64,000 nt of DNA from DATLRC01 sp035478435 (lineage in GTDB: Bacteria > Patescibacteriota > Saccharimonadia > Saccharimonadales > UBA4665): positions 186,001-250,000 of the forward strand of contig DATIJT010000009.1 of the NCBI GenBank assembly GCA_035478435.1, read 5' to 3'. Shown piece by piece: positions 9,301 through 16,665 of this stretch. The translations under genes and the position numbers were made by a program. How positions within the stretch are numbered: the first letter of the stretch is position 1; every line of letters begins with the position of its first letter. Below the pieces are notes generated by a model that worked only from the letters and a program-made list of their open reading frames with translations, had not been told where the DNA came from and did no database searches.

Positions 9301-10200
9301 GCCAGCGCGGTCCATGCTTTCAAGTAATCGTAGGCGCTTCATGATCCGTTTGCGGCGCTGGCCTTTGGCCTCTTCAGCCTCAGCCGTCAAATCTTTGATT
9401 AGCTGTCGCAGATCAATCTCGGTCAGCAACTCTTTCAAGGCCGCTCCGCCCATACCAACCGTAATCAGGCCGCGGATTTCATCTGGCAAATTGCGGTAAT
9501 CGGTCTCGTTAATCAGGTTGAGTTTTTCAATCGCTTTGAGCTGTTCACTAAGCATTTCAAATTCTTTAGTAACTTCCTCAGCTTCTTTCGTTTGCATTTC
9601 GGCTAGAGCCTTAACCCGGCTTCCGTTACCGGAGGCCGGGTTAACATTGGCGTCTTCTTTTTTAGCCTCTTTTTCGTAGCGCAGTTTTATGGCTTCTTTG
9701 GCCGCGGCGAACTCAGCTTCTTTGTCGGCTAGTAATTTGTCGCGCTTCGGTGTGTCCACAGTCTTAATGATGTAGCTAGCAAAGTAAGCCACTCGTTCTA
9801 GGTTCTTAACTGTCATACCAAGCAATAGACCAATGGCGCTTGGTGTGCCGCGCAAAAACCAAATGTGGGCTACCGGTACGGCTAAGGAAATGTGTCCCAT
9901 GCGTTCACGTCGAACTATACTACGGGTTACCAGCTCGCCGTTTTTATCGACAGCAGCTTCGCGGGAACGGACGCCCTTGTATTTGGCGTCGTGGGGGTTG
10001 ATATCTTTTACCGGACCGAAAATGCGCTCGCAAAACAGGCCGTCGCGTTCCGGCTTTTGGGTACGGTAGTTGATAGTTTCTGGTTTAGTGACTTCGCCGT
10101 AACTCCAGTCCAAAATATCATCTGGACTAGCCACAGCTAAACGGACAGCGTCGAAATCGGCGATATCTGTACCATTAGGTGAATAGCGTACTGGACTCAT
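6334..10200 (-). CDS. rpoC: DNA-directed RNA polymerase subunit beta-prime, zinc sites degenerate
   Basis: Largest RNA polymerase core subunit, 1288 residues. The catalytic NADFDGD loop (about residue 530) that binds the active-site Mg is intact, as are the bridge-helix and trigger-loop region and the VIAAQSIGEPGTQL segment. Both structural zinc sites are lost: at residues 64-88, where the family has CxC...CxxC before VTRSxVRRERMGHI, there is INPHDAKYKGVRSREAAV without cysteine; and at about 921-940 the TCxxxxGxCxxCYG motif is replaced by a Ser/Pro-containing SSTSVKGVPQKSYG. The fourth ligand of the second site is also gone (EDDGVV near 853). The ATG abuts the rpoB stop, with GAGGAGG 9 nt before it. 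Identity is certain. Confidence 0.98.
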   Translation of the reverse strand: MSPVRYSPNGTDIADFDAVRLAVASPDDILDWSYGEVTKPETINYRTQKPERDGLFCERIFGPVKDINPHDAKYKGVRSREAAVDKNGELVTRSIVRRERMGHISLAVPVAHIWFLRGTPSAIGLLLGMTVKNLERVAYFASYIIKTVDTPKRDKLLADKEAEFAAAKEAIKLRYEKEAKKEDANVNPASGNGSRVKALAEMQTKEAEEVTKEFEMLSEQLKAIEKLNLINETDYRNLPDEIRGLITVGMGGAALKELLTEIDLRQLIKDLTAEAEEAKGQRRKRIMKRLRLLESMDRAGIKPSSMCVSVLPVIPPDLRPMVQLTGGRFATSDLNDLYRRVINRNNRLKKLIDLNAPEVIRRNEQRMLQEAVDALIDNNNARSGRAVAATGQRRRLKSLSDMLKGKQGRFRQNLLGKRVDYSGRSVIVAGPELKINECGLPKMMALELFKPFVIGELIAREQAHNIRSASRLIELGETMVWDALDEVIKGKYVLLNRAPSLHRLSIQAFQPVLIEGRAIQLHPLVCKGFNADFDGDQMAVHLPLSDAAQEEARDIMAANRNLLKPADGSPILHIEQDIVLGCYYLTYERPSMSKDKVMAFADVAEALMSLDKGKVKLQSYVHLPFRGEVRETTLGRILFNETFPADFPFQNETMTKKRLQRVMAAVYAQYGQEKTAEIADNLKDLGFQYATESGLSMGMDDFGHIEGMQVLLDGAEKRAAAISEQYEQGFITEDERYRLTVENWTKIDTQVQDLLAKQMVGQDSSMAIAITSGARGNISQMKMCVGMLGVFSDASGNAIELPIKSGYIHGLDPLEYFTGTRGTRKALIDIALKTADAGYLTRRLVDVAQDVFTIEDDGVVADPGFAMLRQDAAEIGVSYAARLEGRYLAEKVTGHAKQGELISKALAEKIDANEKLDGVKIMSGLSSTSVKGVPQKSYGLDPATGETVVDHHPIGVIAAQSIGEPGTQLSLDSKHRSGAVVADDTAQGLSRVEELFEVRTPKGQAYLTDISGEANAWEEGDHYIVQVTADRKETVKLKLGERKPHLASGSDVAIGDVIAALEDGSEPLVAPLAGKVELTDKTAVIVPTKQSVLRYEIPGFKQLRVKDGDKVVAGQRLTNGSINLQDLMRLQGVEATQRYIMNEILRIFVGQGQNIADKHLEIIVRQMFSRVQIEEAGDSEFVTGDIVSKLAVAEANEQLVAAGKQPAKFVQLLLGITKASLSTDSFLSAASFQDTTRVLIAAATSGKVDKLYGLKENVILGRKIPVGTGYKKEADKVEAEDELVEAEA

Positions 10201-13200
10201 TTAAGCAACCTCCTCTTCGTTGTCTTCATTGGCCACTAGGGCGGTATCATCGGTAGTATCATCATTGCTGTTATCTGCTCCGTCGGCACTTAAACCGTCG
10301 TCCAGCCCCATGATGGCGAATTCATCGGCCACGACTTCTTCGGTGACGTCAACGTCGGAGGCCTGGGCTTCGGGTACTTCTACTTCGGCAGGGTGAGTGG
10401 CTTCTTCGTGGATGTTAGTGGCTAGGACGTCTTCGGCGTCTATGACCTTGTTGGATTGGACTAGGTCAACCTTTAGGCCTAGACCTTGCAATTCTTTGAC
10501 CAGGACGTTGAAGCTTTCTGGAACCTTCGGTCCGACAATTTCGGTCCGTTTGATGATCGATTCATAGGCCTTAGACCGACCATAGACATCATCTGATTTA
10601 ATAGTCAGCATTTCTTGCAGGGTGTTGGCGGCCCCGTAAGCTTCCAGTGCCCAAACTTCCATCTCGCCGAAGCGCTGGCCACCATTTTGGGCTTTACCGC
10701 CCAGGGGCTGTTGGGTGACCATGGTGTACGGGCCGGTGGAACGGGCGTGGATCTTATCGGCCACCATGTGGTTGAGCTTGATCATGTACATGCTGCCCAC
10801 GGTGGTGCGCTCGAGGAAAGCTTCGCCGGTGCGACCGTCGTAAAGCTGTTGCTTACCATCTTCTGGCAGGCCAGCTTCTTTGAGTAGCTCGCGGATTTTT
10901 TCTTCCGATACGCCGTTGAATGACGGGCTGGCGACGCGCATACCAAGCGCCCGGGCGGCCATACCCAAGTGAGTCTCAAACAGCTGCCCGACGTTCATAC
11001 GCGACGGCACGCCCAGAGGGTTCAAAACGATATCTACAGGTCGGCCATTTCCCATAAATGGCATGTCTTCGGCCGGCAAAATCCGGGCGATGACGCCCTT
11101 GTTACCATGGCGGCCACCCAGCTTATCGCCGACGGCAATCTTGCGCATTTGGGCTACAAAGACCTGAATCTGCATAATTACGCCGGCTTTTAGCTCATGA
11201 CCGTTTTCGCGGCTGAAAATCTTCACGCCGACGACTTTACCGTGCTTGCCGTTAGACATACGCTGGGAAGTATCACGGACTTCTTTGGCTTTTTCACCAA
11301 AGATGGCCCGCAGCAAACGCTCTTCGCTAGACAGTTCCTGTTCGCCTTTAGGCGTAATTTTACCGACCAGGATGTCTCCGGGGTGGACTTCGGCGCCGAT
11401 GCGAACAATGCCGTCTTCGTCGAGGTGACGTAAGGTTTCCTCACTGACGTTCGGGATGTCACGGGTGACGATTTCCGGCCCCAGCTTGGTTTCGCGGACT
11501 TCAATCATGAAGTCGACAATATGCACGCTGGTTAAAGAGTCGTCCTCAACTAATTTGCGTGAAATGATGATGGCGTCTTCGAAGTTATAGCCAGCCCAGG
11601 GCATGAAGGCGACTACCAGGTCCTTGCCAAGCGACAATTCACCGTCGGCTATAGACATGCCTTCGACCAGCACATCACCAGCCTTGACTTTATCGCCAGT
11701 ACTAACCACGACTTTTTGGTTGATAGAAGTACCTTCGTTAGAACGTACAAAATGTTGCGGCTCGTAAGTCACTTTGCCTTTTTTATACTGCACTACAACT
11801 TCTTGGGCAGTCGCTTTTAGGACTTCACCACTATCTTCGGCTAAAATTACCTGGCCGGTGTTGTGGGCGGCCATTTTCTCGAGCCCGGTGCCAACAATTG
11901 GTGCCTCAGGACGGATTAGCGGCACGGCCTGGCGTTGCTGGTTACTACCCATTAGCGAGCGGTAAACGTAGTTCTTTTCGATGAAAGGGATCAAGCCGGC
12001 GCTACTGCCGATAATCTGGTTGCGGGCGGCATCCATATAGTTGATGTCGTTGGCGTCCACTTCTCCGGATTTTAAGTTAAGCCGGGCGCTGACACGGTCG
12101 CTGACAAAGTAGCCGTTTTCATGCAGAGCGTTACCACCACCGGCTATGACAGCCGATTCTTCGGCGTAGGCATCGAGGTAAACAATCTCGTTCGTGACTT
12201 TAGCTTTGACCGGCCAGGTCACCTGGGAGCTGACTTTAGCCAGTTTAGCGGCATCGGCGGCAGTGATTTTGGCGCCTTTTTTGACGATCGCTTTGCCTTT
12301 TTCGTTTTCCAGATCAGCGGCGGCGATGTGACTGACGGCCTGCTTGGCAGTAACGGCATTAAGGACTTTGCGGTAAGGGGTTTCAATAAAGCCGTAGTCG
12401 TTTACCCGGGCGTAATTAGCCAAGTTCAGCACTAAACCAATGTTGGCGCCTTCCGGGGTTTCCACAGCGCAAATCCGGCCGTAGTGGGTGGCGTGGGCGT
12501 CACGGACTTCAAAACCAGCGCGCTCTCTGGATAGACCGCCAGGGCCCATAGAGCTCAAGCGACGTTTGTGGGCCAGTTCGGAAAGAGGGTTAATCTGGTC
12601 CATGAACTGGCTCAGCTGGGAACTGGCGAAGAATTCGCGGACGGCGGCGACTACTGGGCGGGCGTTAATGAGTTGACTCGGCTGCACAGTCTCAATTTCG
12701 GACATTGACATCCTGTCTTTGGTGTTACGCTCCATGCGTAGCAGCCCAATCCGGAATTGGCGTTGGACTAGTTCCCCCACCAGCTTAACGCGGCGGTTAG
12801 CCAAGCTATCGATGTCGTCCGCCGGTTCTTGGGTATTATTCAAACGGATAATCTCGGTTACAATGGCTTCCAGGTCTTCGAGCCGAAGCACACGGTTCTC
12901 CATGGTGTTTGGTACTTTGAGGTCCAGGCGCTTATTGATCTTGTAGCGGCCGACGCGGGAGAAATCGAAGCGCTTGAAGTTATAGAACATATTTTCGATT
13001 AATGAACGGGCGTTATCGACTGTGGCTAAATCGCCGGGGCGCAGGCGGCGGTAAACTTCGATCAAAGCTTCGTTTTGGCCGCGGGTCGGGTCTTTTTCTA
13101 AAGTAGCTTCAAGGTAGCTAAGTTTGCCGCTGTCGACATGCTTGAGGTTGTCGCGCATTTGGGTTTCGGTAACACCGAGCGCCCGTAGCAGGGTCGTGAC

Positions 13201-13767
13201 AGCGATTTTGCGTTTACGGTCAATCTTAACGAAAATAGCGCCGCTTACAGCTGTTTCAAACTCCAGCCAAGCGCCGCGGCCAGGGATGACTTTGGCACCA
13301 TAGAGATTAGTTGAACCGTGTTGGTCGGAAGTGAAAAACACGCCGGCCGAACGAATCAGCTGTGACACGACTACTCTTTCCGCGCCGTTGATGACGAAGG
13401 TGCCGCGGCTGGTCATCCAGGGGTAATCGCCGAGATAGATCTCCTGTTCTTTAACTTCGCCGGTGACTTTGTTAACCAGTTCTACATTGGCTTTAAGCGG
13501 CGCCTCATAGGAAACATTGTTTTCCCGGGCTTCGGTTTCGGATAATTTCGGCTTGTCAAAATGATAATCTTTAAAACTGAGTGATAATTTAGCGCCGGTA
13601 TAATCATCGATAGGGCTGATTTCGGCCAGCAGTTCGCCCAAGCCTTCGGTAACGAACCATTGGAAAGATTTGTTCTGATGGTCTACTAAACTTGGTAGAT
13701 CTAAAGCGTTGTCGTCACGAGTAAAGTAGACTCGAGCCGACGATTTCTTAGCAGTAGTTTTAGTCAT
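10201..13767 (-). CDS. rpoB: DNA-directed RNA polymerase subunit beta
   Basis: 1188 residues, near the short end of the family. It contains the rifampicin-pocket region (SQFMDQINPLSELAHKRRLS, about residues 390-410), the ETPEGANIGL segment, the GRHGNKGVIA loop and the C-terminal GGKAQNGGQRFGEMEVWAL clamp sequence. A long acidic, low-complexity tail (Asp/Glu/Asn rich, last ~50 residues) follows the conserved core. rpoB and rpoC form one operon with no gap. The upstream 300 bp is non-coding and can fold, suggesting leader control. Confidence 0.98.
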   Translation of the reverse strand: MTKTTAKKSSARVYFTRDDNALDLPSLVDHQNKSFQWFVTEGLGELLAEISPIDDYTGAKLSLSFKDYHFDKPKLSETEARENNVSYEAPLKANVELVNKVTGEVKEQEIYLGDYPWMTSRGTFVINGAERVVVSQLIRSAGVFFTSDQHGSTNLYGAKVIPGRGAWLEFETAVSGAIFVKIDRKRKIAVTTLLRALGVTETQMRDNLKHVDSGKLSYLEATLEKDPTRGQNEALIEVYRRLRPGDLATVDNARSLIENMFYNFKRFDFSRVGRYKINKRLDLKVPNTMENRVLRLEDLEAIVTEIIRLNNTQEPADDIDSLANRRVKLVGELVQRQFRIGLLRMERNTKDRMSMSEIETVQPSQLINARPVVAAVREFFASSQLSQFMDQINPLSELAHKRRLSSMGPGGLSRERAGFEVRDAHATHYGRICAVETPEGANIGLVLNLANYARVNDYGFIETPYRKVLNAVTAKQAVSHIAAADLENEKGKAIVKKGAKITAADAAKLAKVSSQVTWPVKAKVTNEIVYLDAYAEESAVIAGGGNALHENGYFVSDRVSARLNLKSGEVDANDINYMDAARNQIIGSSAGLIPFIEKNYVYRSLMGSNQQRQAVPLIRPEAPIVGTGLEKMAAHNTGQVILAEDSGEVLKATAQEVVVQYKKGKVTYEPQHFVRSNEGTSINQKVVVSTGDKVKAGDVLVEGMSIADGELSLGKDLVVAFMPWAGYNFEDAIIISRKLVEDDSLTSVHIVDFMIEVRETKLGPEIVTRDIPNVSEETLRHLDEDGIVRIGAEVHPGDILVGKITPKGEQELSSEERLLRAIFGEKAKEVRDTSQRMSNGKHGKVVGVKIFSRENGHELKAGVIMQIQVFVAQMRKIAVGDKLGGRHGNKGVIARILPAEDMPFMGNGRPVDIVLNPLGVPSRMNVGQLFETHLGMAARALGMRVASPSFNGVSEEKIRELLKEAGLPEDGKQQLYDGRTGEAFLERTTVGSMYMIKLNHMVADKIHARSTGPYTMVTQQPLGGKAQNGGQRFGEMEVWALEAYGAANTLQEMLTIKSDDVYGRSKAYESIIKRTEIVGPKVPESFNVLVKELQGLGLKVDLVQSNKVIDAEDVLATNIHEEATHPAEVEVPEAQASDVDVTEEVVADEFAIMGLDDGLSADGADNSNDDTTDDTALVANEDNEEEVA

Positions 13768-14064
13768 ATTTGCTATTCGACGCCCCCTGTAAAGTTAGTT
13801 ATTAGCTGACAGCTGTTAGCGGCTAGCAATTTACTTACGGCACCGCTAAACTTTTATAGCAATACAAAGCCAGCGGCTTCGTTTGCTGAAAGGTTTTTAT
13901 TATTGGTTCGGCCGAAGGATCCTAAGCGAAGGGTTTGAGGTGCCGTAACCACAGCACTGCCTCACTTACACTACTTCTTGGAATATAGTGTGAGGGATAC
14001 AAATTAAATTGTCAACCCCTCGTTTACTCATAGATAACTCAATTTAAATTATGGGCACAAAGAG
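13768..14064 (-). promoter_or_regulatory. Non-coding rpoB leader with long-range stem
   Basis: About 300 bp without a gene. On the minus strand TTACGGCACC (ending near 13953) can pair with GGTGCCGTAA (near 13836-13845), enclosing smaller hairpins such as the GAAGCC/GGCTTT region and a GGATCCTTCGGCCGAACC segment. AGGGGGCG lies before the rpoB ATG. A TTGACA at 14010-14015 is present, but the nearest TATATT is 22 nt away, so the promoter is not resolved. It reads as an mRNA leader with possible attenuation of rpoBC. Confidence 0.42.
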
Positions 14065-14706
14065 TTAATCGCTAACTAACCGGCTGCCATGATAAAGCTG
14101 CAGAGGTACACCACCCTTTGTAACCCCAAAAGGATCTCCACCATAGGGAGTAGTGAGAACAGCCACCCTTTCAGTACCCTCACGTCCCAACCGTCTAGTT
14201 AATCCAGCAGGATAATGGACTTGGTCTTCGCGCACAGTGGTAAAGCAAGCGTGGTCTACAAAACGTCTGTCCATTTCAGCCCCCATGGCACCTACGCAAT
14301 ATTCCCCCCTAAGCGCCAAGGTCAGTTTTCTGCTTTCAGCCAAAAGGGCTTCAGCTGTAGCGTCATGCATGCTCATTGGAAAATCTGGGCCTAGCCAGTA
14401 ATCCAGATCATTGCCACGAATTTCACCCCCTACAGGATGAGTTACTATCTGGTCGCAAATAATGGTAGCCATGCCTGCAGCTAACTTATCAGAGCGTCGC
14501 CGAATTATATAAGCCCTGAGGCCTTCATGAGTTGCTAAACGAGCTAGATTATAGAGACTATGCGGAAGATCACGATACCTCTCAACAGTTTCCGGGAAAT
14601 CTTTTTTGAGCCAGTATCTTTCCACTTCAACAAGCCACTTTACATCCCAAGCTTGCTTAGGCGATTTTGGTAGTGAAACCCTGTCTAAATATGCATCTAA
14701 TTTCAT
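14065..14706 (-). CDS. Uncharacterised protein, possibly acetyltransferase-like
   Basis: 213 residues, start ATG at 14706. A TATAAT box lies 11 nt upstream of the ATG, predicting a very short leader and a promoter of its own. The layout, with RRSDKLAAGMATIICD followed by a GNDLDYWLGPDF segment and a helix DATAEALLAESRKLTLAL, resembles the central strands and CoA-side helix of GNAT acetyltransferases, but I cannot identify an acetyl-CoA loop with certainty. No signal or membrane segment. It lies between clpP and rpoB in the same direction. Confidence 0.65.
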   Translation of the reverse strand: MKLDAYLDRVSLPKSPKQAWDVKWLVEVERYWLKKDFPETVERYRDLPHSLYNLARLATHEGLRAYIIRRRSDKLAAGMATIICDQIVTHPVGGEIRGNDLDYWLGPDFPMSMHDATAEALLAESRKLTLALRGEYCVGAMGAEMDRRFVDHACFTTVREDQVHYPAGLTRRLGREGTERVAVLTTPYGGDPFGVTKGGVPLQLYHGSRLVSD

Positions 14707-14743
14707 TTATGAGGGGTATTATAGAATAGTTTGCTAATTTTTG

Positions 14744-15358
14744 CTAGCGAGAAAGGGCTTTGGTGCTGGTGATGACTTCGTCGATTATGCCATAAGTTTT
14801 GGCTTCGGCGGCCGTCATCCATTTGTCGCGTTCCATGTCTTCCTGGATTTTCTTGACCGTTTGGCCGGTGTTTTTGGCCATGATCTCATTCAAACGGTGT
14901 TTAATGCGCAGCGATTCCTTAAGGTCAATCTCCATATCGGTCACTTTGCCGCGGGTGCCGCTCGACGGTTGGTGGATCATAACCGTAGCATTTGGCAAAA
15001 TAAAGCGTTTGCCTTTGGCGCCGCTACTGAGCAGAAAAGCGGCGGCCGAAGCCTGCACGCCGATGCCAACAGTTTGGATATCGTTGCTGACATATTGCAT
15101 GGTGTCGTAAATGGCCAGGGCATCGTAAACGCTGCCACCGGGGCTATTGATGTAGAGGTAGATGTCCTTTTGGGCGTCTTCGGACTGCAGGAATAATAAT
15201 TGGGCGACGATCAAATTAGCTGTGGCTTCGTTGACGTCGCTGCCTAGAAAAACAATCCGGTCTTTTAAAAGCCTGGAGTAAATATCGTAAGCCCGCTCGT
15301 AGCGGCCTTCGCTTTCGATAACCGTAGGGACTAAAACAGAACTACTAATTTTATTCAT
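14744..15358 (-). CDS. clpP: ATP-dependent Clp protease proteolytic subunit
   Basis: 204-residue serine peptidase that forms the ClpP barrel and works with an unfoldase such as ClpC (encoded at 32605-35085). The nucleophile Ser is in GVQASAAAFLL (about residue 98), the catalytic His in MIHQPSSG (about 123) and the Asp in the IDLKES segment. The ATG at 15358 is preferred to an upstream in-frame ATG at 15382, because the CIRCE operator and the -10 box cover that stretch: TTGACT-N17-TATTAT ends 6 nt before the chosen ATG. Transcription is probably leaderless and repressed by HrcA. Confidence 0.96.
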   Translation of the reverse strand: MNKISSSVLVPTVIESEGRYERAYDIYSRLLKDRIVFLGSDVNEATANLIVAQLLFLQSEDAQKDIYLYINSPGGSVYDALAIYDTMQYVSNDIQTVGIGVQASAAAFLLSSGAKGKRFILPNATVMIHQPSSGTRGKVTDMEIDLKESLRIKHRLNEIMAKNTGQTVKKIQEDMERDKWMTAAEAKTYGIIDEVITSTKALSR

Positions 15359-15364
15359 GGTTCC

Positions 15365-15393
15365 ATAATAAATAATTAGCACTCACGAGTCAA
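15365..15393 (-). promoter_or_regulatory. clpP promoter TTGACT-N17-TATTAT
   Basis: -35 TTGACT at 15388-15393 lies inside the spacer of the CIRCE repeat; -10 TATTAT at 15365-15370. The -10 is 6 nt from the clpP ATG. Confidence 0.75.
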
Positions 15394-15402
15394 GAGTGCT
15401 AA
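15376..15402 (-). promoter_or_regulatory. CIRCE operator (HrcA binding site) of clpP
   Basis: Perfect match to the CIRCE consensus TTAGCACTC-N9-GAGTGCTAA. The 9-bp spacer is identical to that of the clpC copy at 35197-35223. Confidence 0.95.
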
Positions 15403-15600
15403 TCCAGTTTGTTGTCTGGTCCGTTTGATAAGCAAAGATTTTCATTTCTCTTCGAAGCCCTGAGCAAGCGGTAGCCTAGCTACTGTGCAGCTGGACTGCA
15501 GAAGAAAATGGAAAAATTTGCTGTTAAGGCAAGCGAGCCAGGCGGCAAACTGGTGTTAGGACTGTTGGCTCGGTCAAGAGTGCTAACATTGATCCCTAGT
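15403..15600 (-). other. Foldable non-coding segment flanked by CIRCE-like direct repeat
   Basis: About 200 bp without a gene. CCAGTTTG at 15405-15412 pairs with CAAACTGG near 15553-15560, and AAAGATTTTCATTTCTCTTC pairs imperfectly with GAAGAAAATGGAAAAATTT further in, giving a long hairpin with a GTAGC/GCTAC tip hairpin. On the minus strand a 14-bp direct repeat TTAGCACTCTTGAC flanks the segment: once in the clpP CIRCE and once at about 15575-15590 followed by a degenerate second half-site. It could be a structured RNA (6S-like shape) or a hairpin element inserted with duplication of the operator half. Confidence 0.4.
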
Positions 15601-15617
15601 TAATTTTTAAAGCTGCC

Positions 15618-15956
15618 TCAGACGCTTTCGGCTGATAATGGATCCGGTGCAACCTCTCTGAACGCCCTAATTCCGTTAAGTATTGGCAAGTCTTCTCCCG
15701 GGTCAAGGCTGAAGTTACGGCTGTCAACTACAGTATAAGAATTTGCATCATCCGGTTCTGCCCGGACGGAAGATTCAATCACTTCAAAATCACCGCCTTC
15801 AAGCCTCTCGGCTTCATCCAGCGTTACCGTGGCCGCCAGCAATGATCCACCTACTTCTTTTCCTAAGTAAGAAACCTTATATGTAGCGCCTTCATATTTG
15901 GGCCTTAGCCAAGCTCTGGTACCAGTCGGGGATCTTTCAATGTGATCAAACTTCAT
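15618..15956 (-). CDS. Uncharacterised small soluble protein
   Basis: 112 residues with an AAGGAG site about 8 nt before the ATG. The sequence alternates strands and turns (GATYKVSYLGKEVGG, ATVTLDEAERLEGGDFEVIESSV), which suggests a small beta-rich fold. No signal peptide, no membrane segment, no recognised motif. It is transcribed in the clpP direction but separated from it by the foldable non-coding segment. Confidence 0.6.
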   Translation of the reverse strand: MKFDHIERSPTGTRAWLRPKYEGATYKVSYLGKEVGGSLLAATVTLDEAERLEGGDFEVIESSVRAEPDDANSYTVVDSRNFSLDPGEDLPILNGIRAFREVAPDPLSAESV

Positions 15957-16087
15957 TAAATCTCTCCTTTACCAAGTCAAGTCTACACTCAGCCTGGCAA
16001 TTTGCAAGCATTAGCTGTTTGGCTATAAACTTGCCCTATTAATCGGGTATGACCAGGCAAATCAGACCCTTACTACAGCCAAGAATA

Positions 16088-16300
16088 CTAGCTAGCACGT
16101 CTGGTGCGGCTGCCAACAATATCTTTAGGGTCAAGAACCGCATCCATAGCCTCTAAAACTAAATGCCCTCCGTAACGAGCCGGCGCAGTTTGAGGTAGCG
16201 TAACCCAAAATTTCAATTCTCTTTCTGACAAGTCACGGTTAGTTTCTGCTGGTTTAGCAACAGAAGGATTTATATATAACCATTCGGGTATGAGTCTCAT
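16088..16300 (-). CDS. Small hypothetical protein
   Basis: 70 residues, unrecognised. A TAAACT box 6 nt before the ATG could drive a leaderless message, in the style of other genes here. The product has two proline-rich turns and ends in a basic RTRRAS tail. It lies downstream of the 105-residue ORF in the same direction. Coding status rests on position, promoter spacing and the absence of any competing frame; moderate confidence only. Confidence 0.45.
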   Translation of the reverse strand: MRLIPEWLYINPSVAKPAETNRDLSERELKFWVTLPQTAPARYGGHLVLEAMDAVLDPKDIVGSRTRRAS

Positions 16301-16340
16301 AATTACAGTTTAGGCTTTTAGCGAAATATCGTCTGTAAAT

Positions 16341-16658
16341 TTATTCATAGCCCATTATCCGAGCGCGATGTAGGTCGACAAAAAGCTCAAAGCCTTCTGC
16401 TCTCTGTAGAAATTTGGTTGGATTGCCGACAATTGTTACATTAGGCGAGAAAGGTTGCCTTTTCCCCACTTCGGCCTTAGCTGCTGTCCTGCATAGAGCA
16501 GCGTTGGCTATACCGTCCAACATTAAGGTCATTTCGTAGCAAGCACCGTCCAGTGGGTTCAGGCTATAAGGACTGGTCATTGGTTCGGTCCGTAGGAGTC
16601 TAATTTTGGTGATGTCGTCAATATAACCCCTTGTTTGACCGTGGCGCACTTCAGACAT
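16341..16658 (-). CDS. Small hypothetical protein
   Basis: 105 residues starting 8 bp after the tig stop, probably co-transcribed with tig. The product (MSEVRHGQTRGYIDD...) is soluble, with three cysteines and no motif I recognise; a segment RQPFSPNVTIVGNPTKFLQRAEGFELFVDLHRARIMGYE near the C-terminus looks like a folded alpha/beta unit (quoted here in pieces: VTIVGNP, FELFVDLHRARI). Function unknown. Confidence 0.55.
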   Translation of the reverse strand: MSEVRHGQTRGYIDDITKIRLLRTEPMTSPYSLNPLDGACYEMTLMLDGIANAALCRTAAKAEVGKRQPFSPNVTIVGNPTKFLQRAEGFELFVDLHRARIMGYE

Positions 16659-16665
16659 AATATTT

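Noticed and set aside
13980..14020. rpoB promoter from TTGACA at 14010-14015
   Set aside because: The nearest TATATT is 22 nt away, too far for a standard sigma-70 spacing, so I list only a leader.
15359..15382. Longer clpP start
   Set aside because: It overlaps the -10 box and the CIRCE operator; the ATG at 15358 is 6 nt after the -10.
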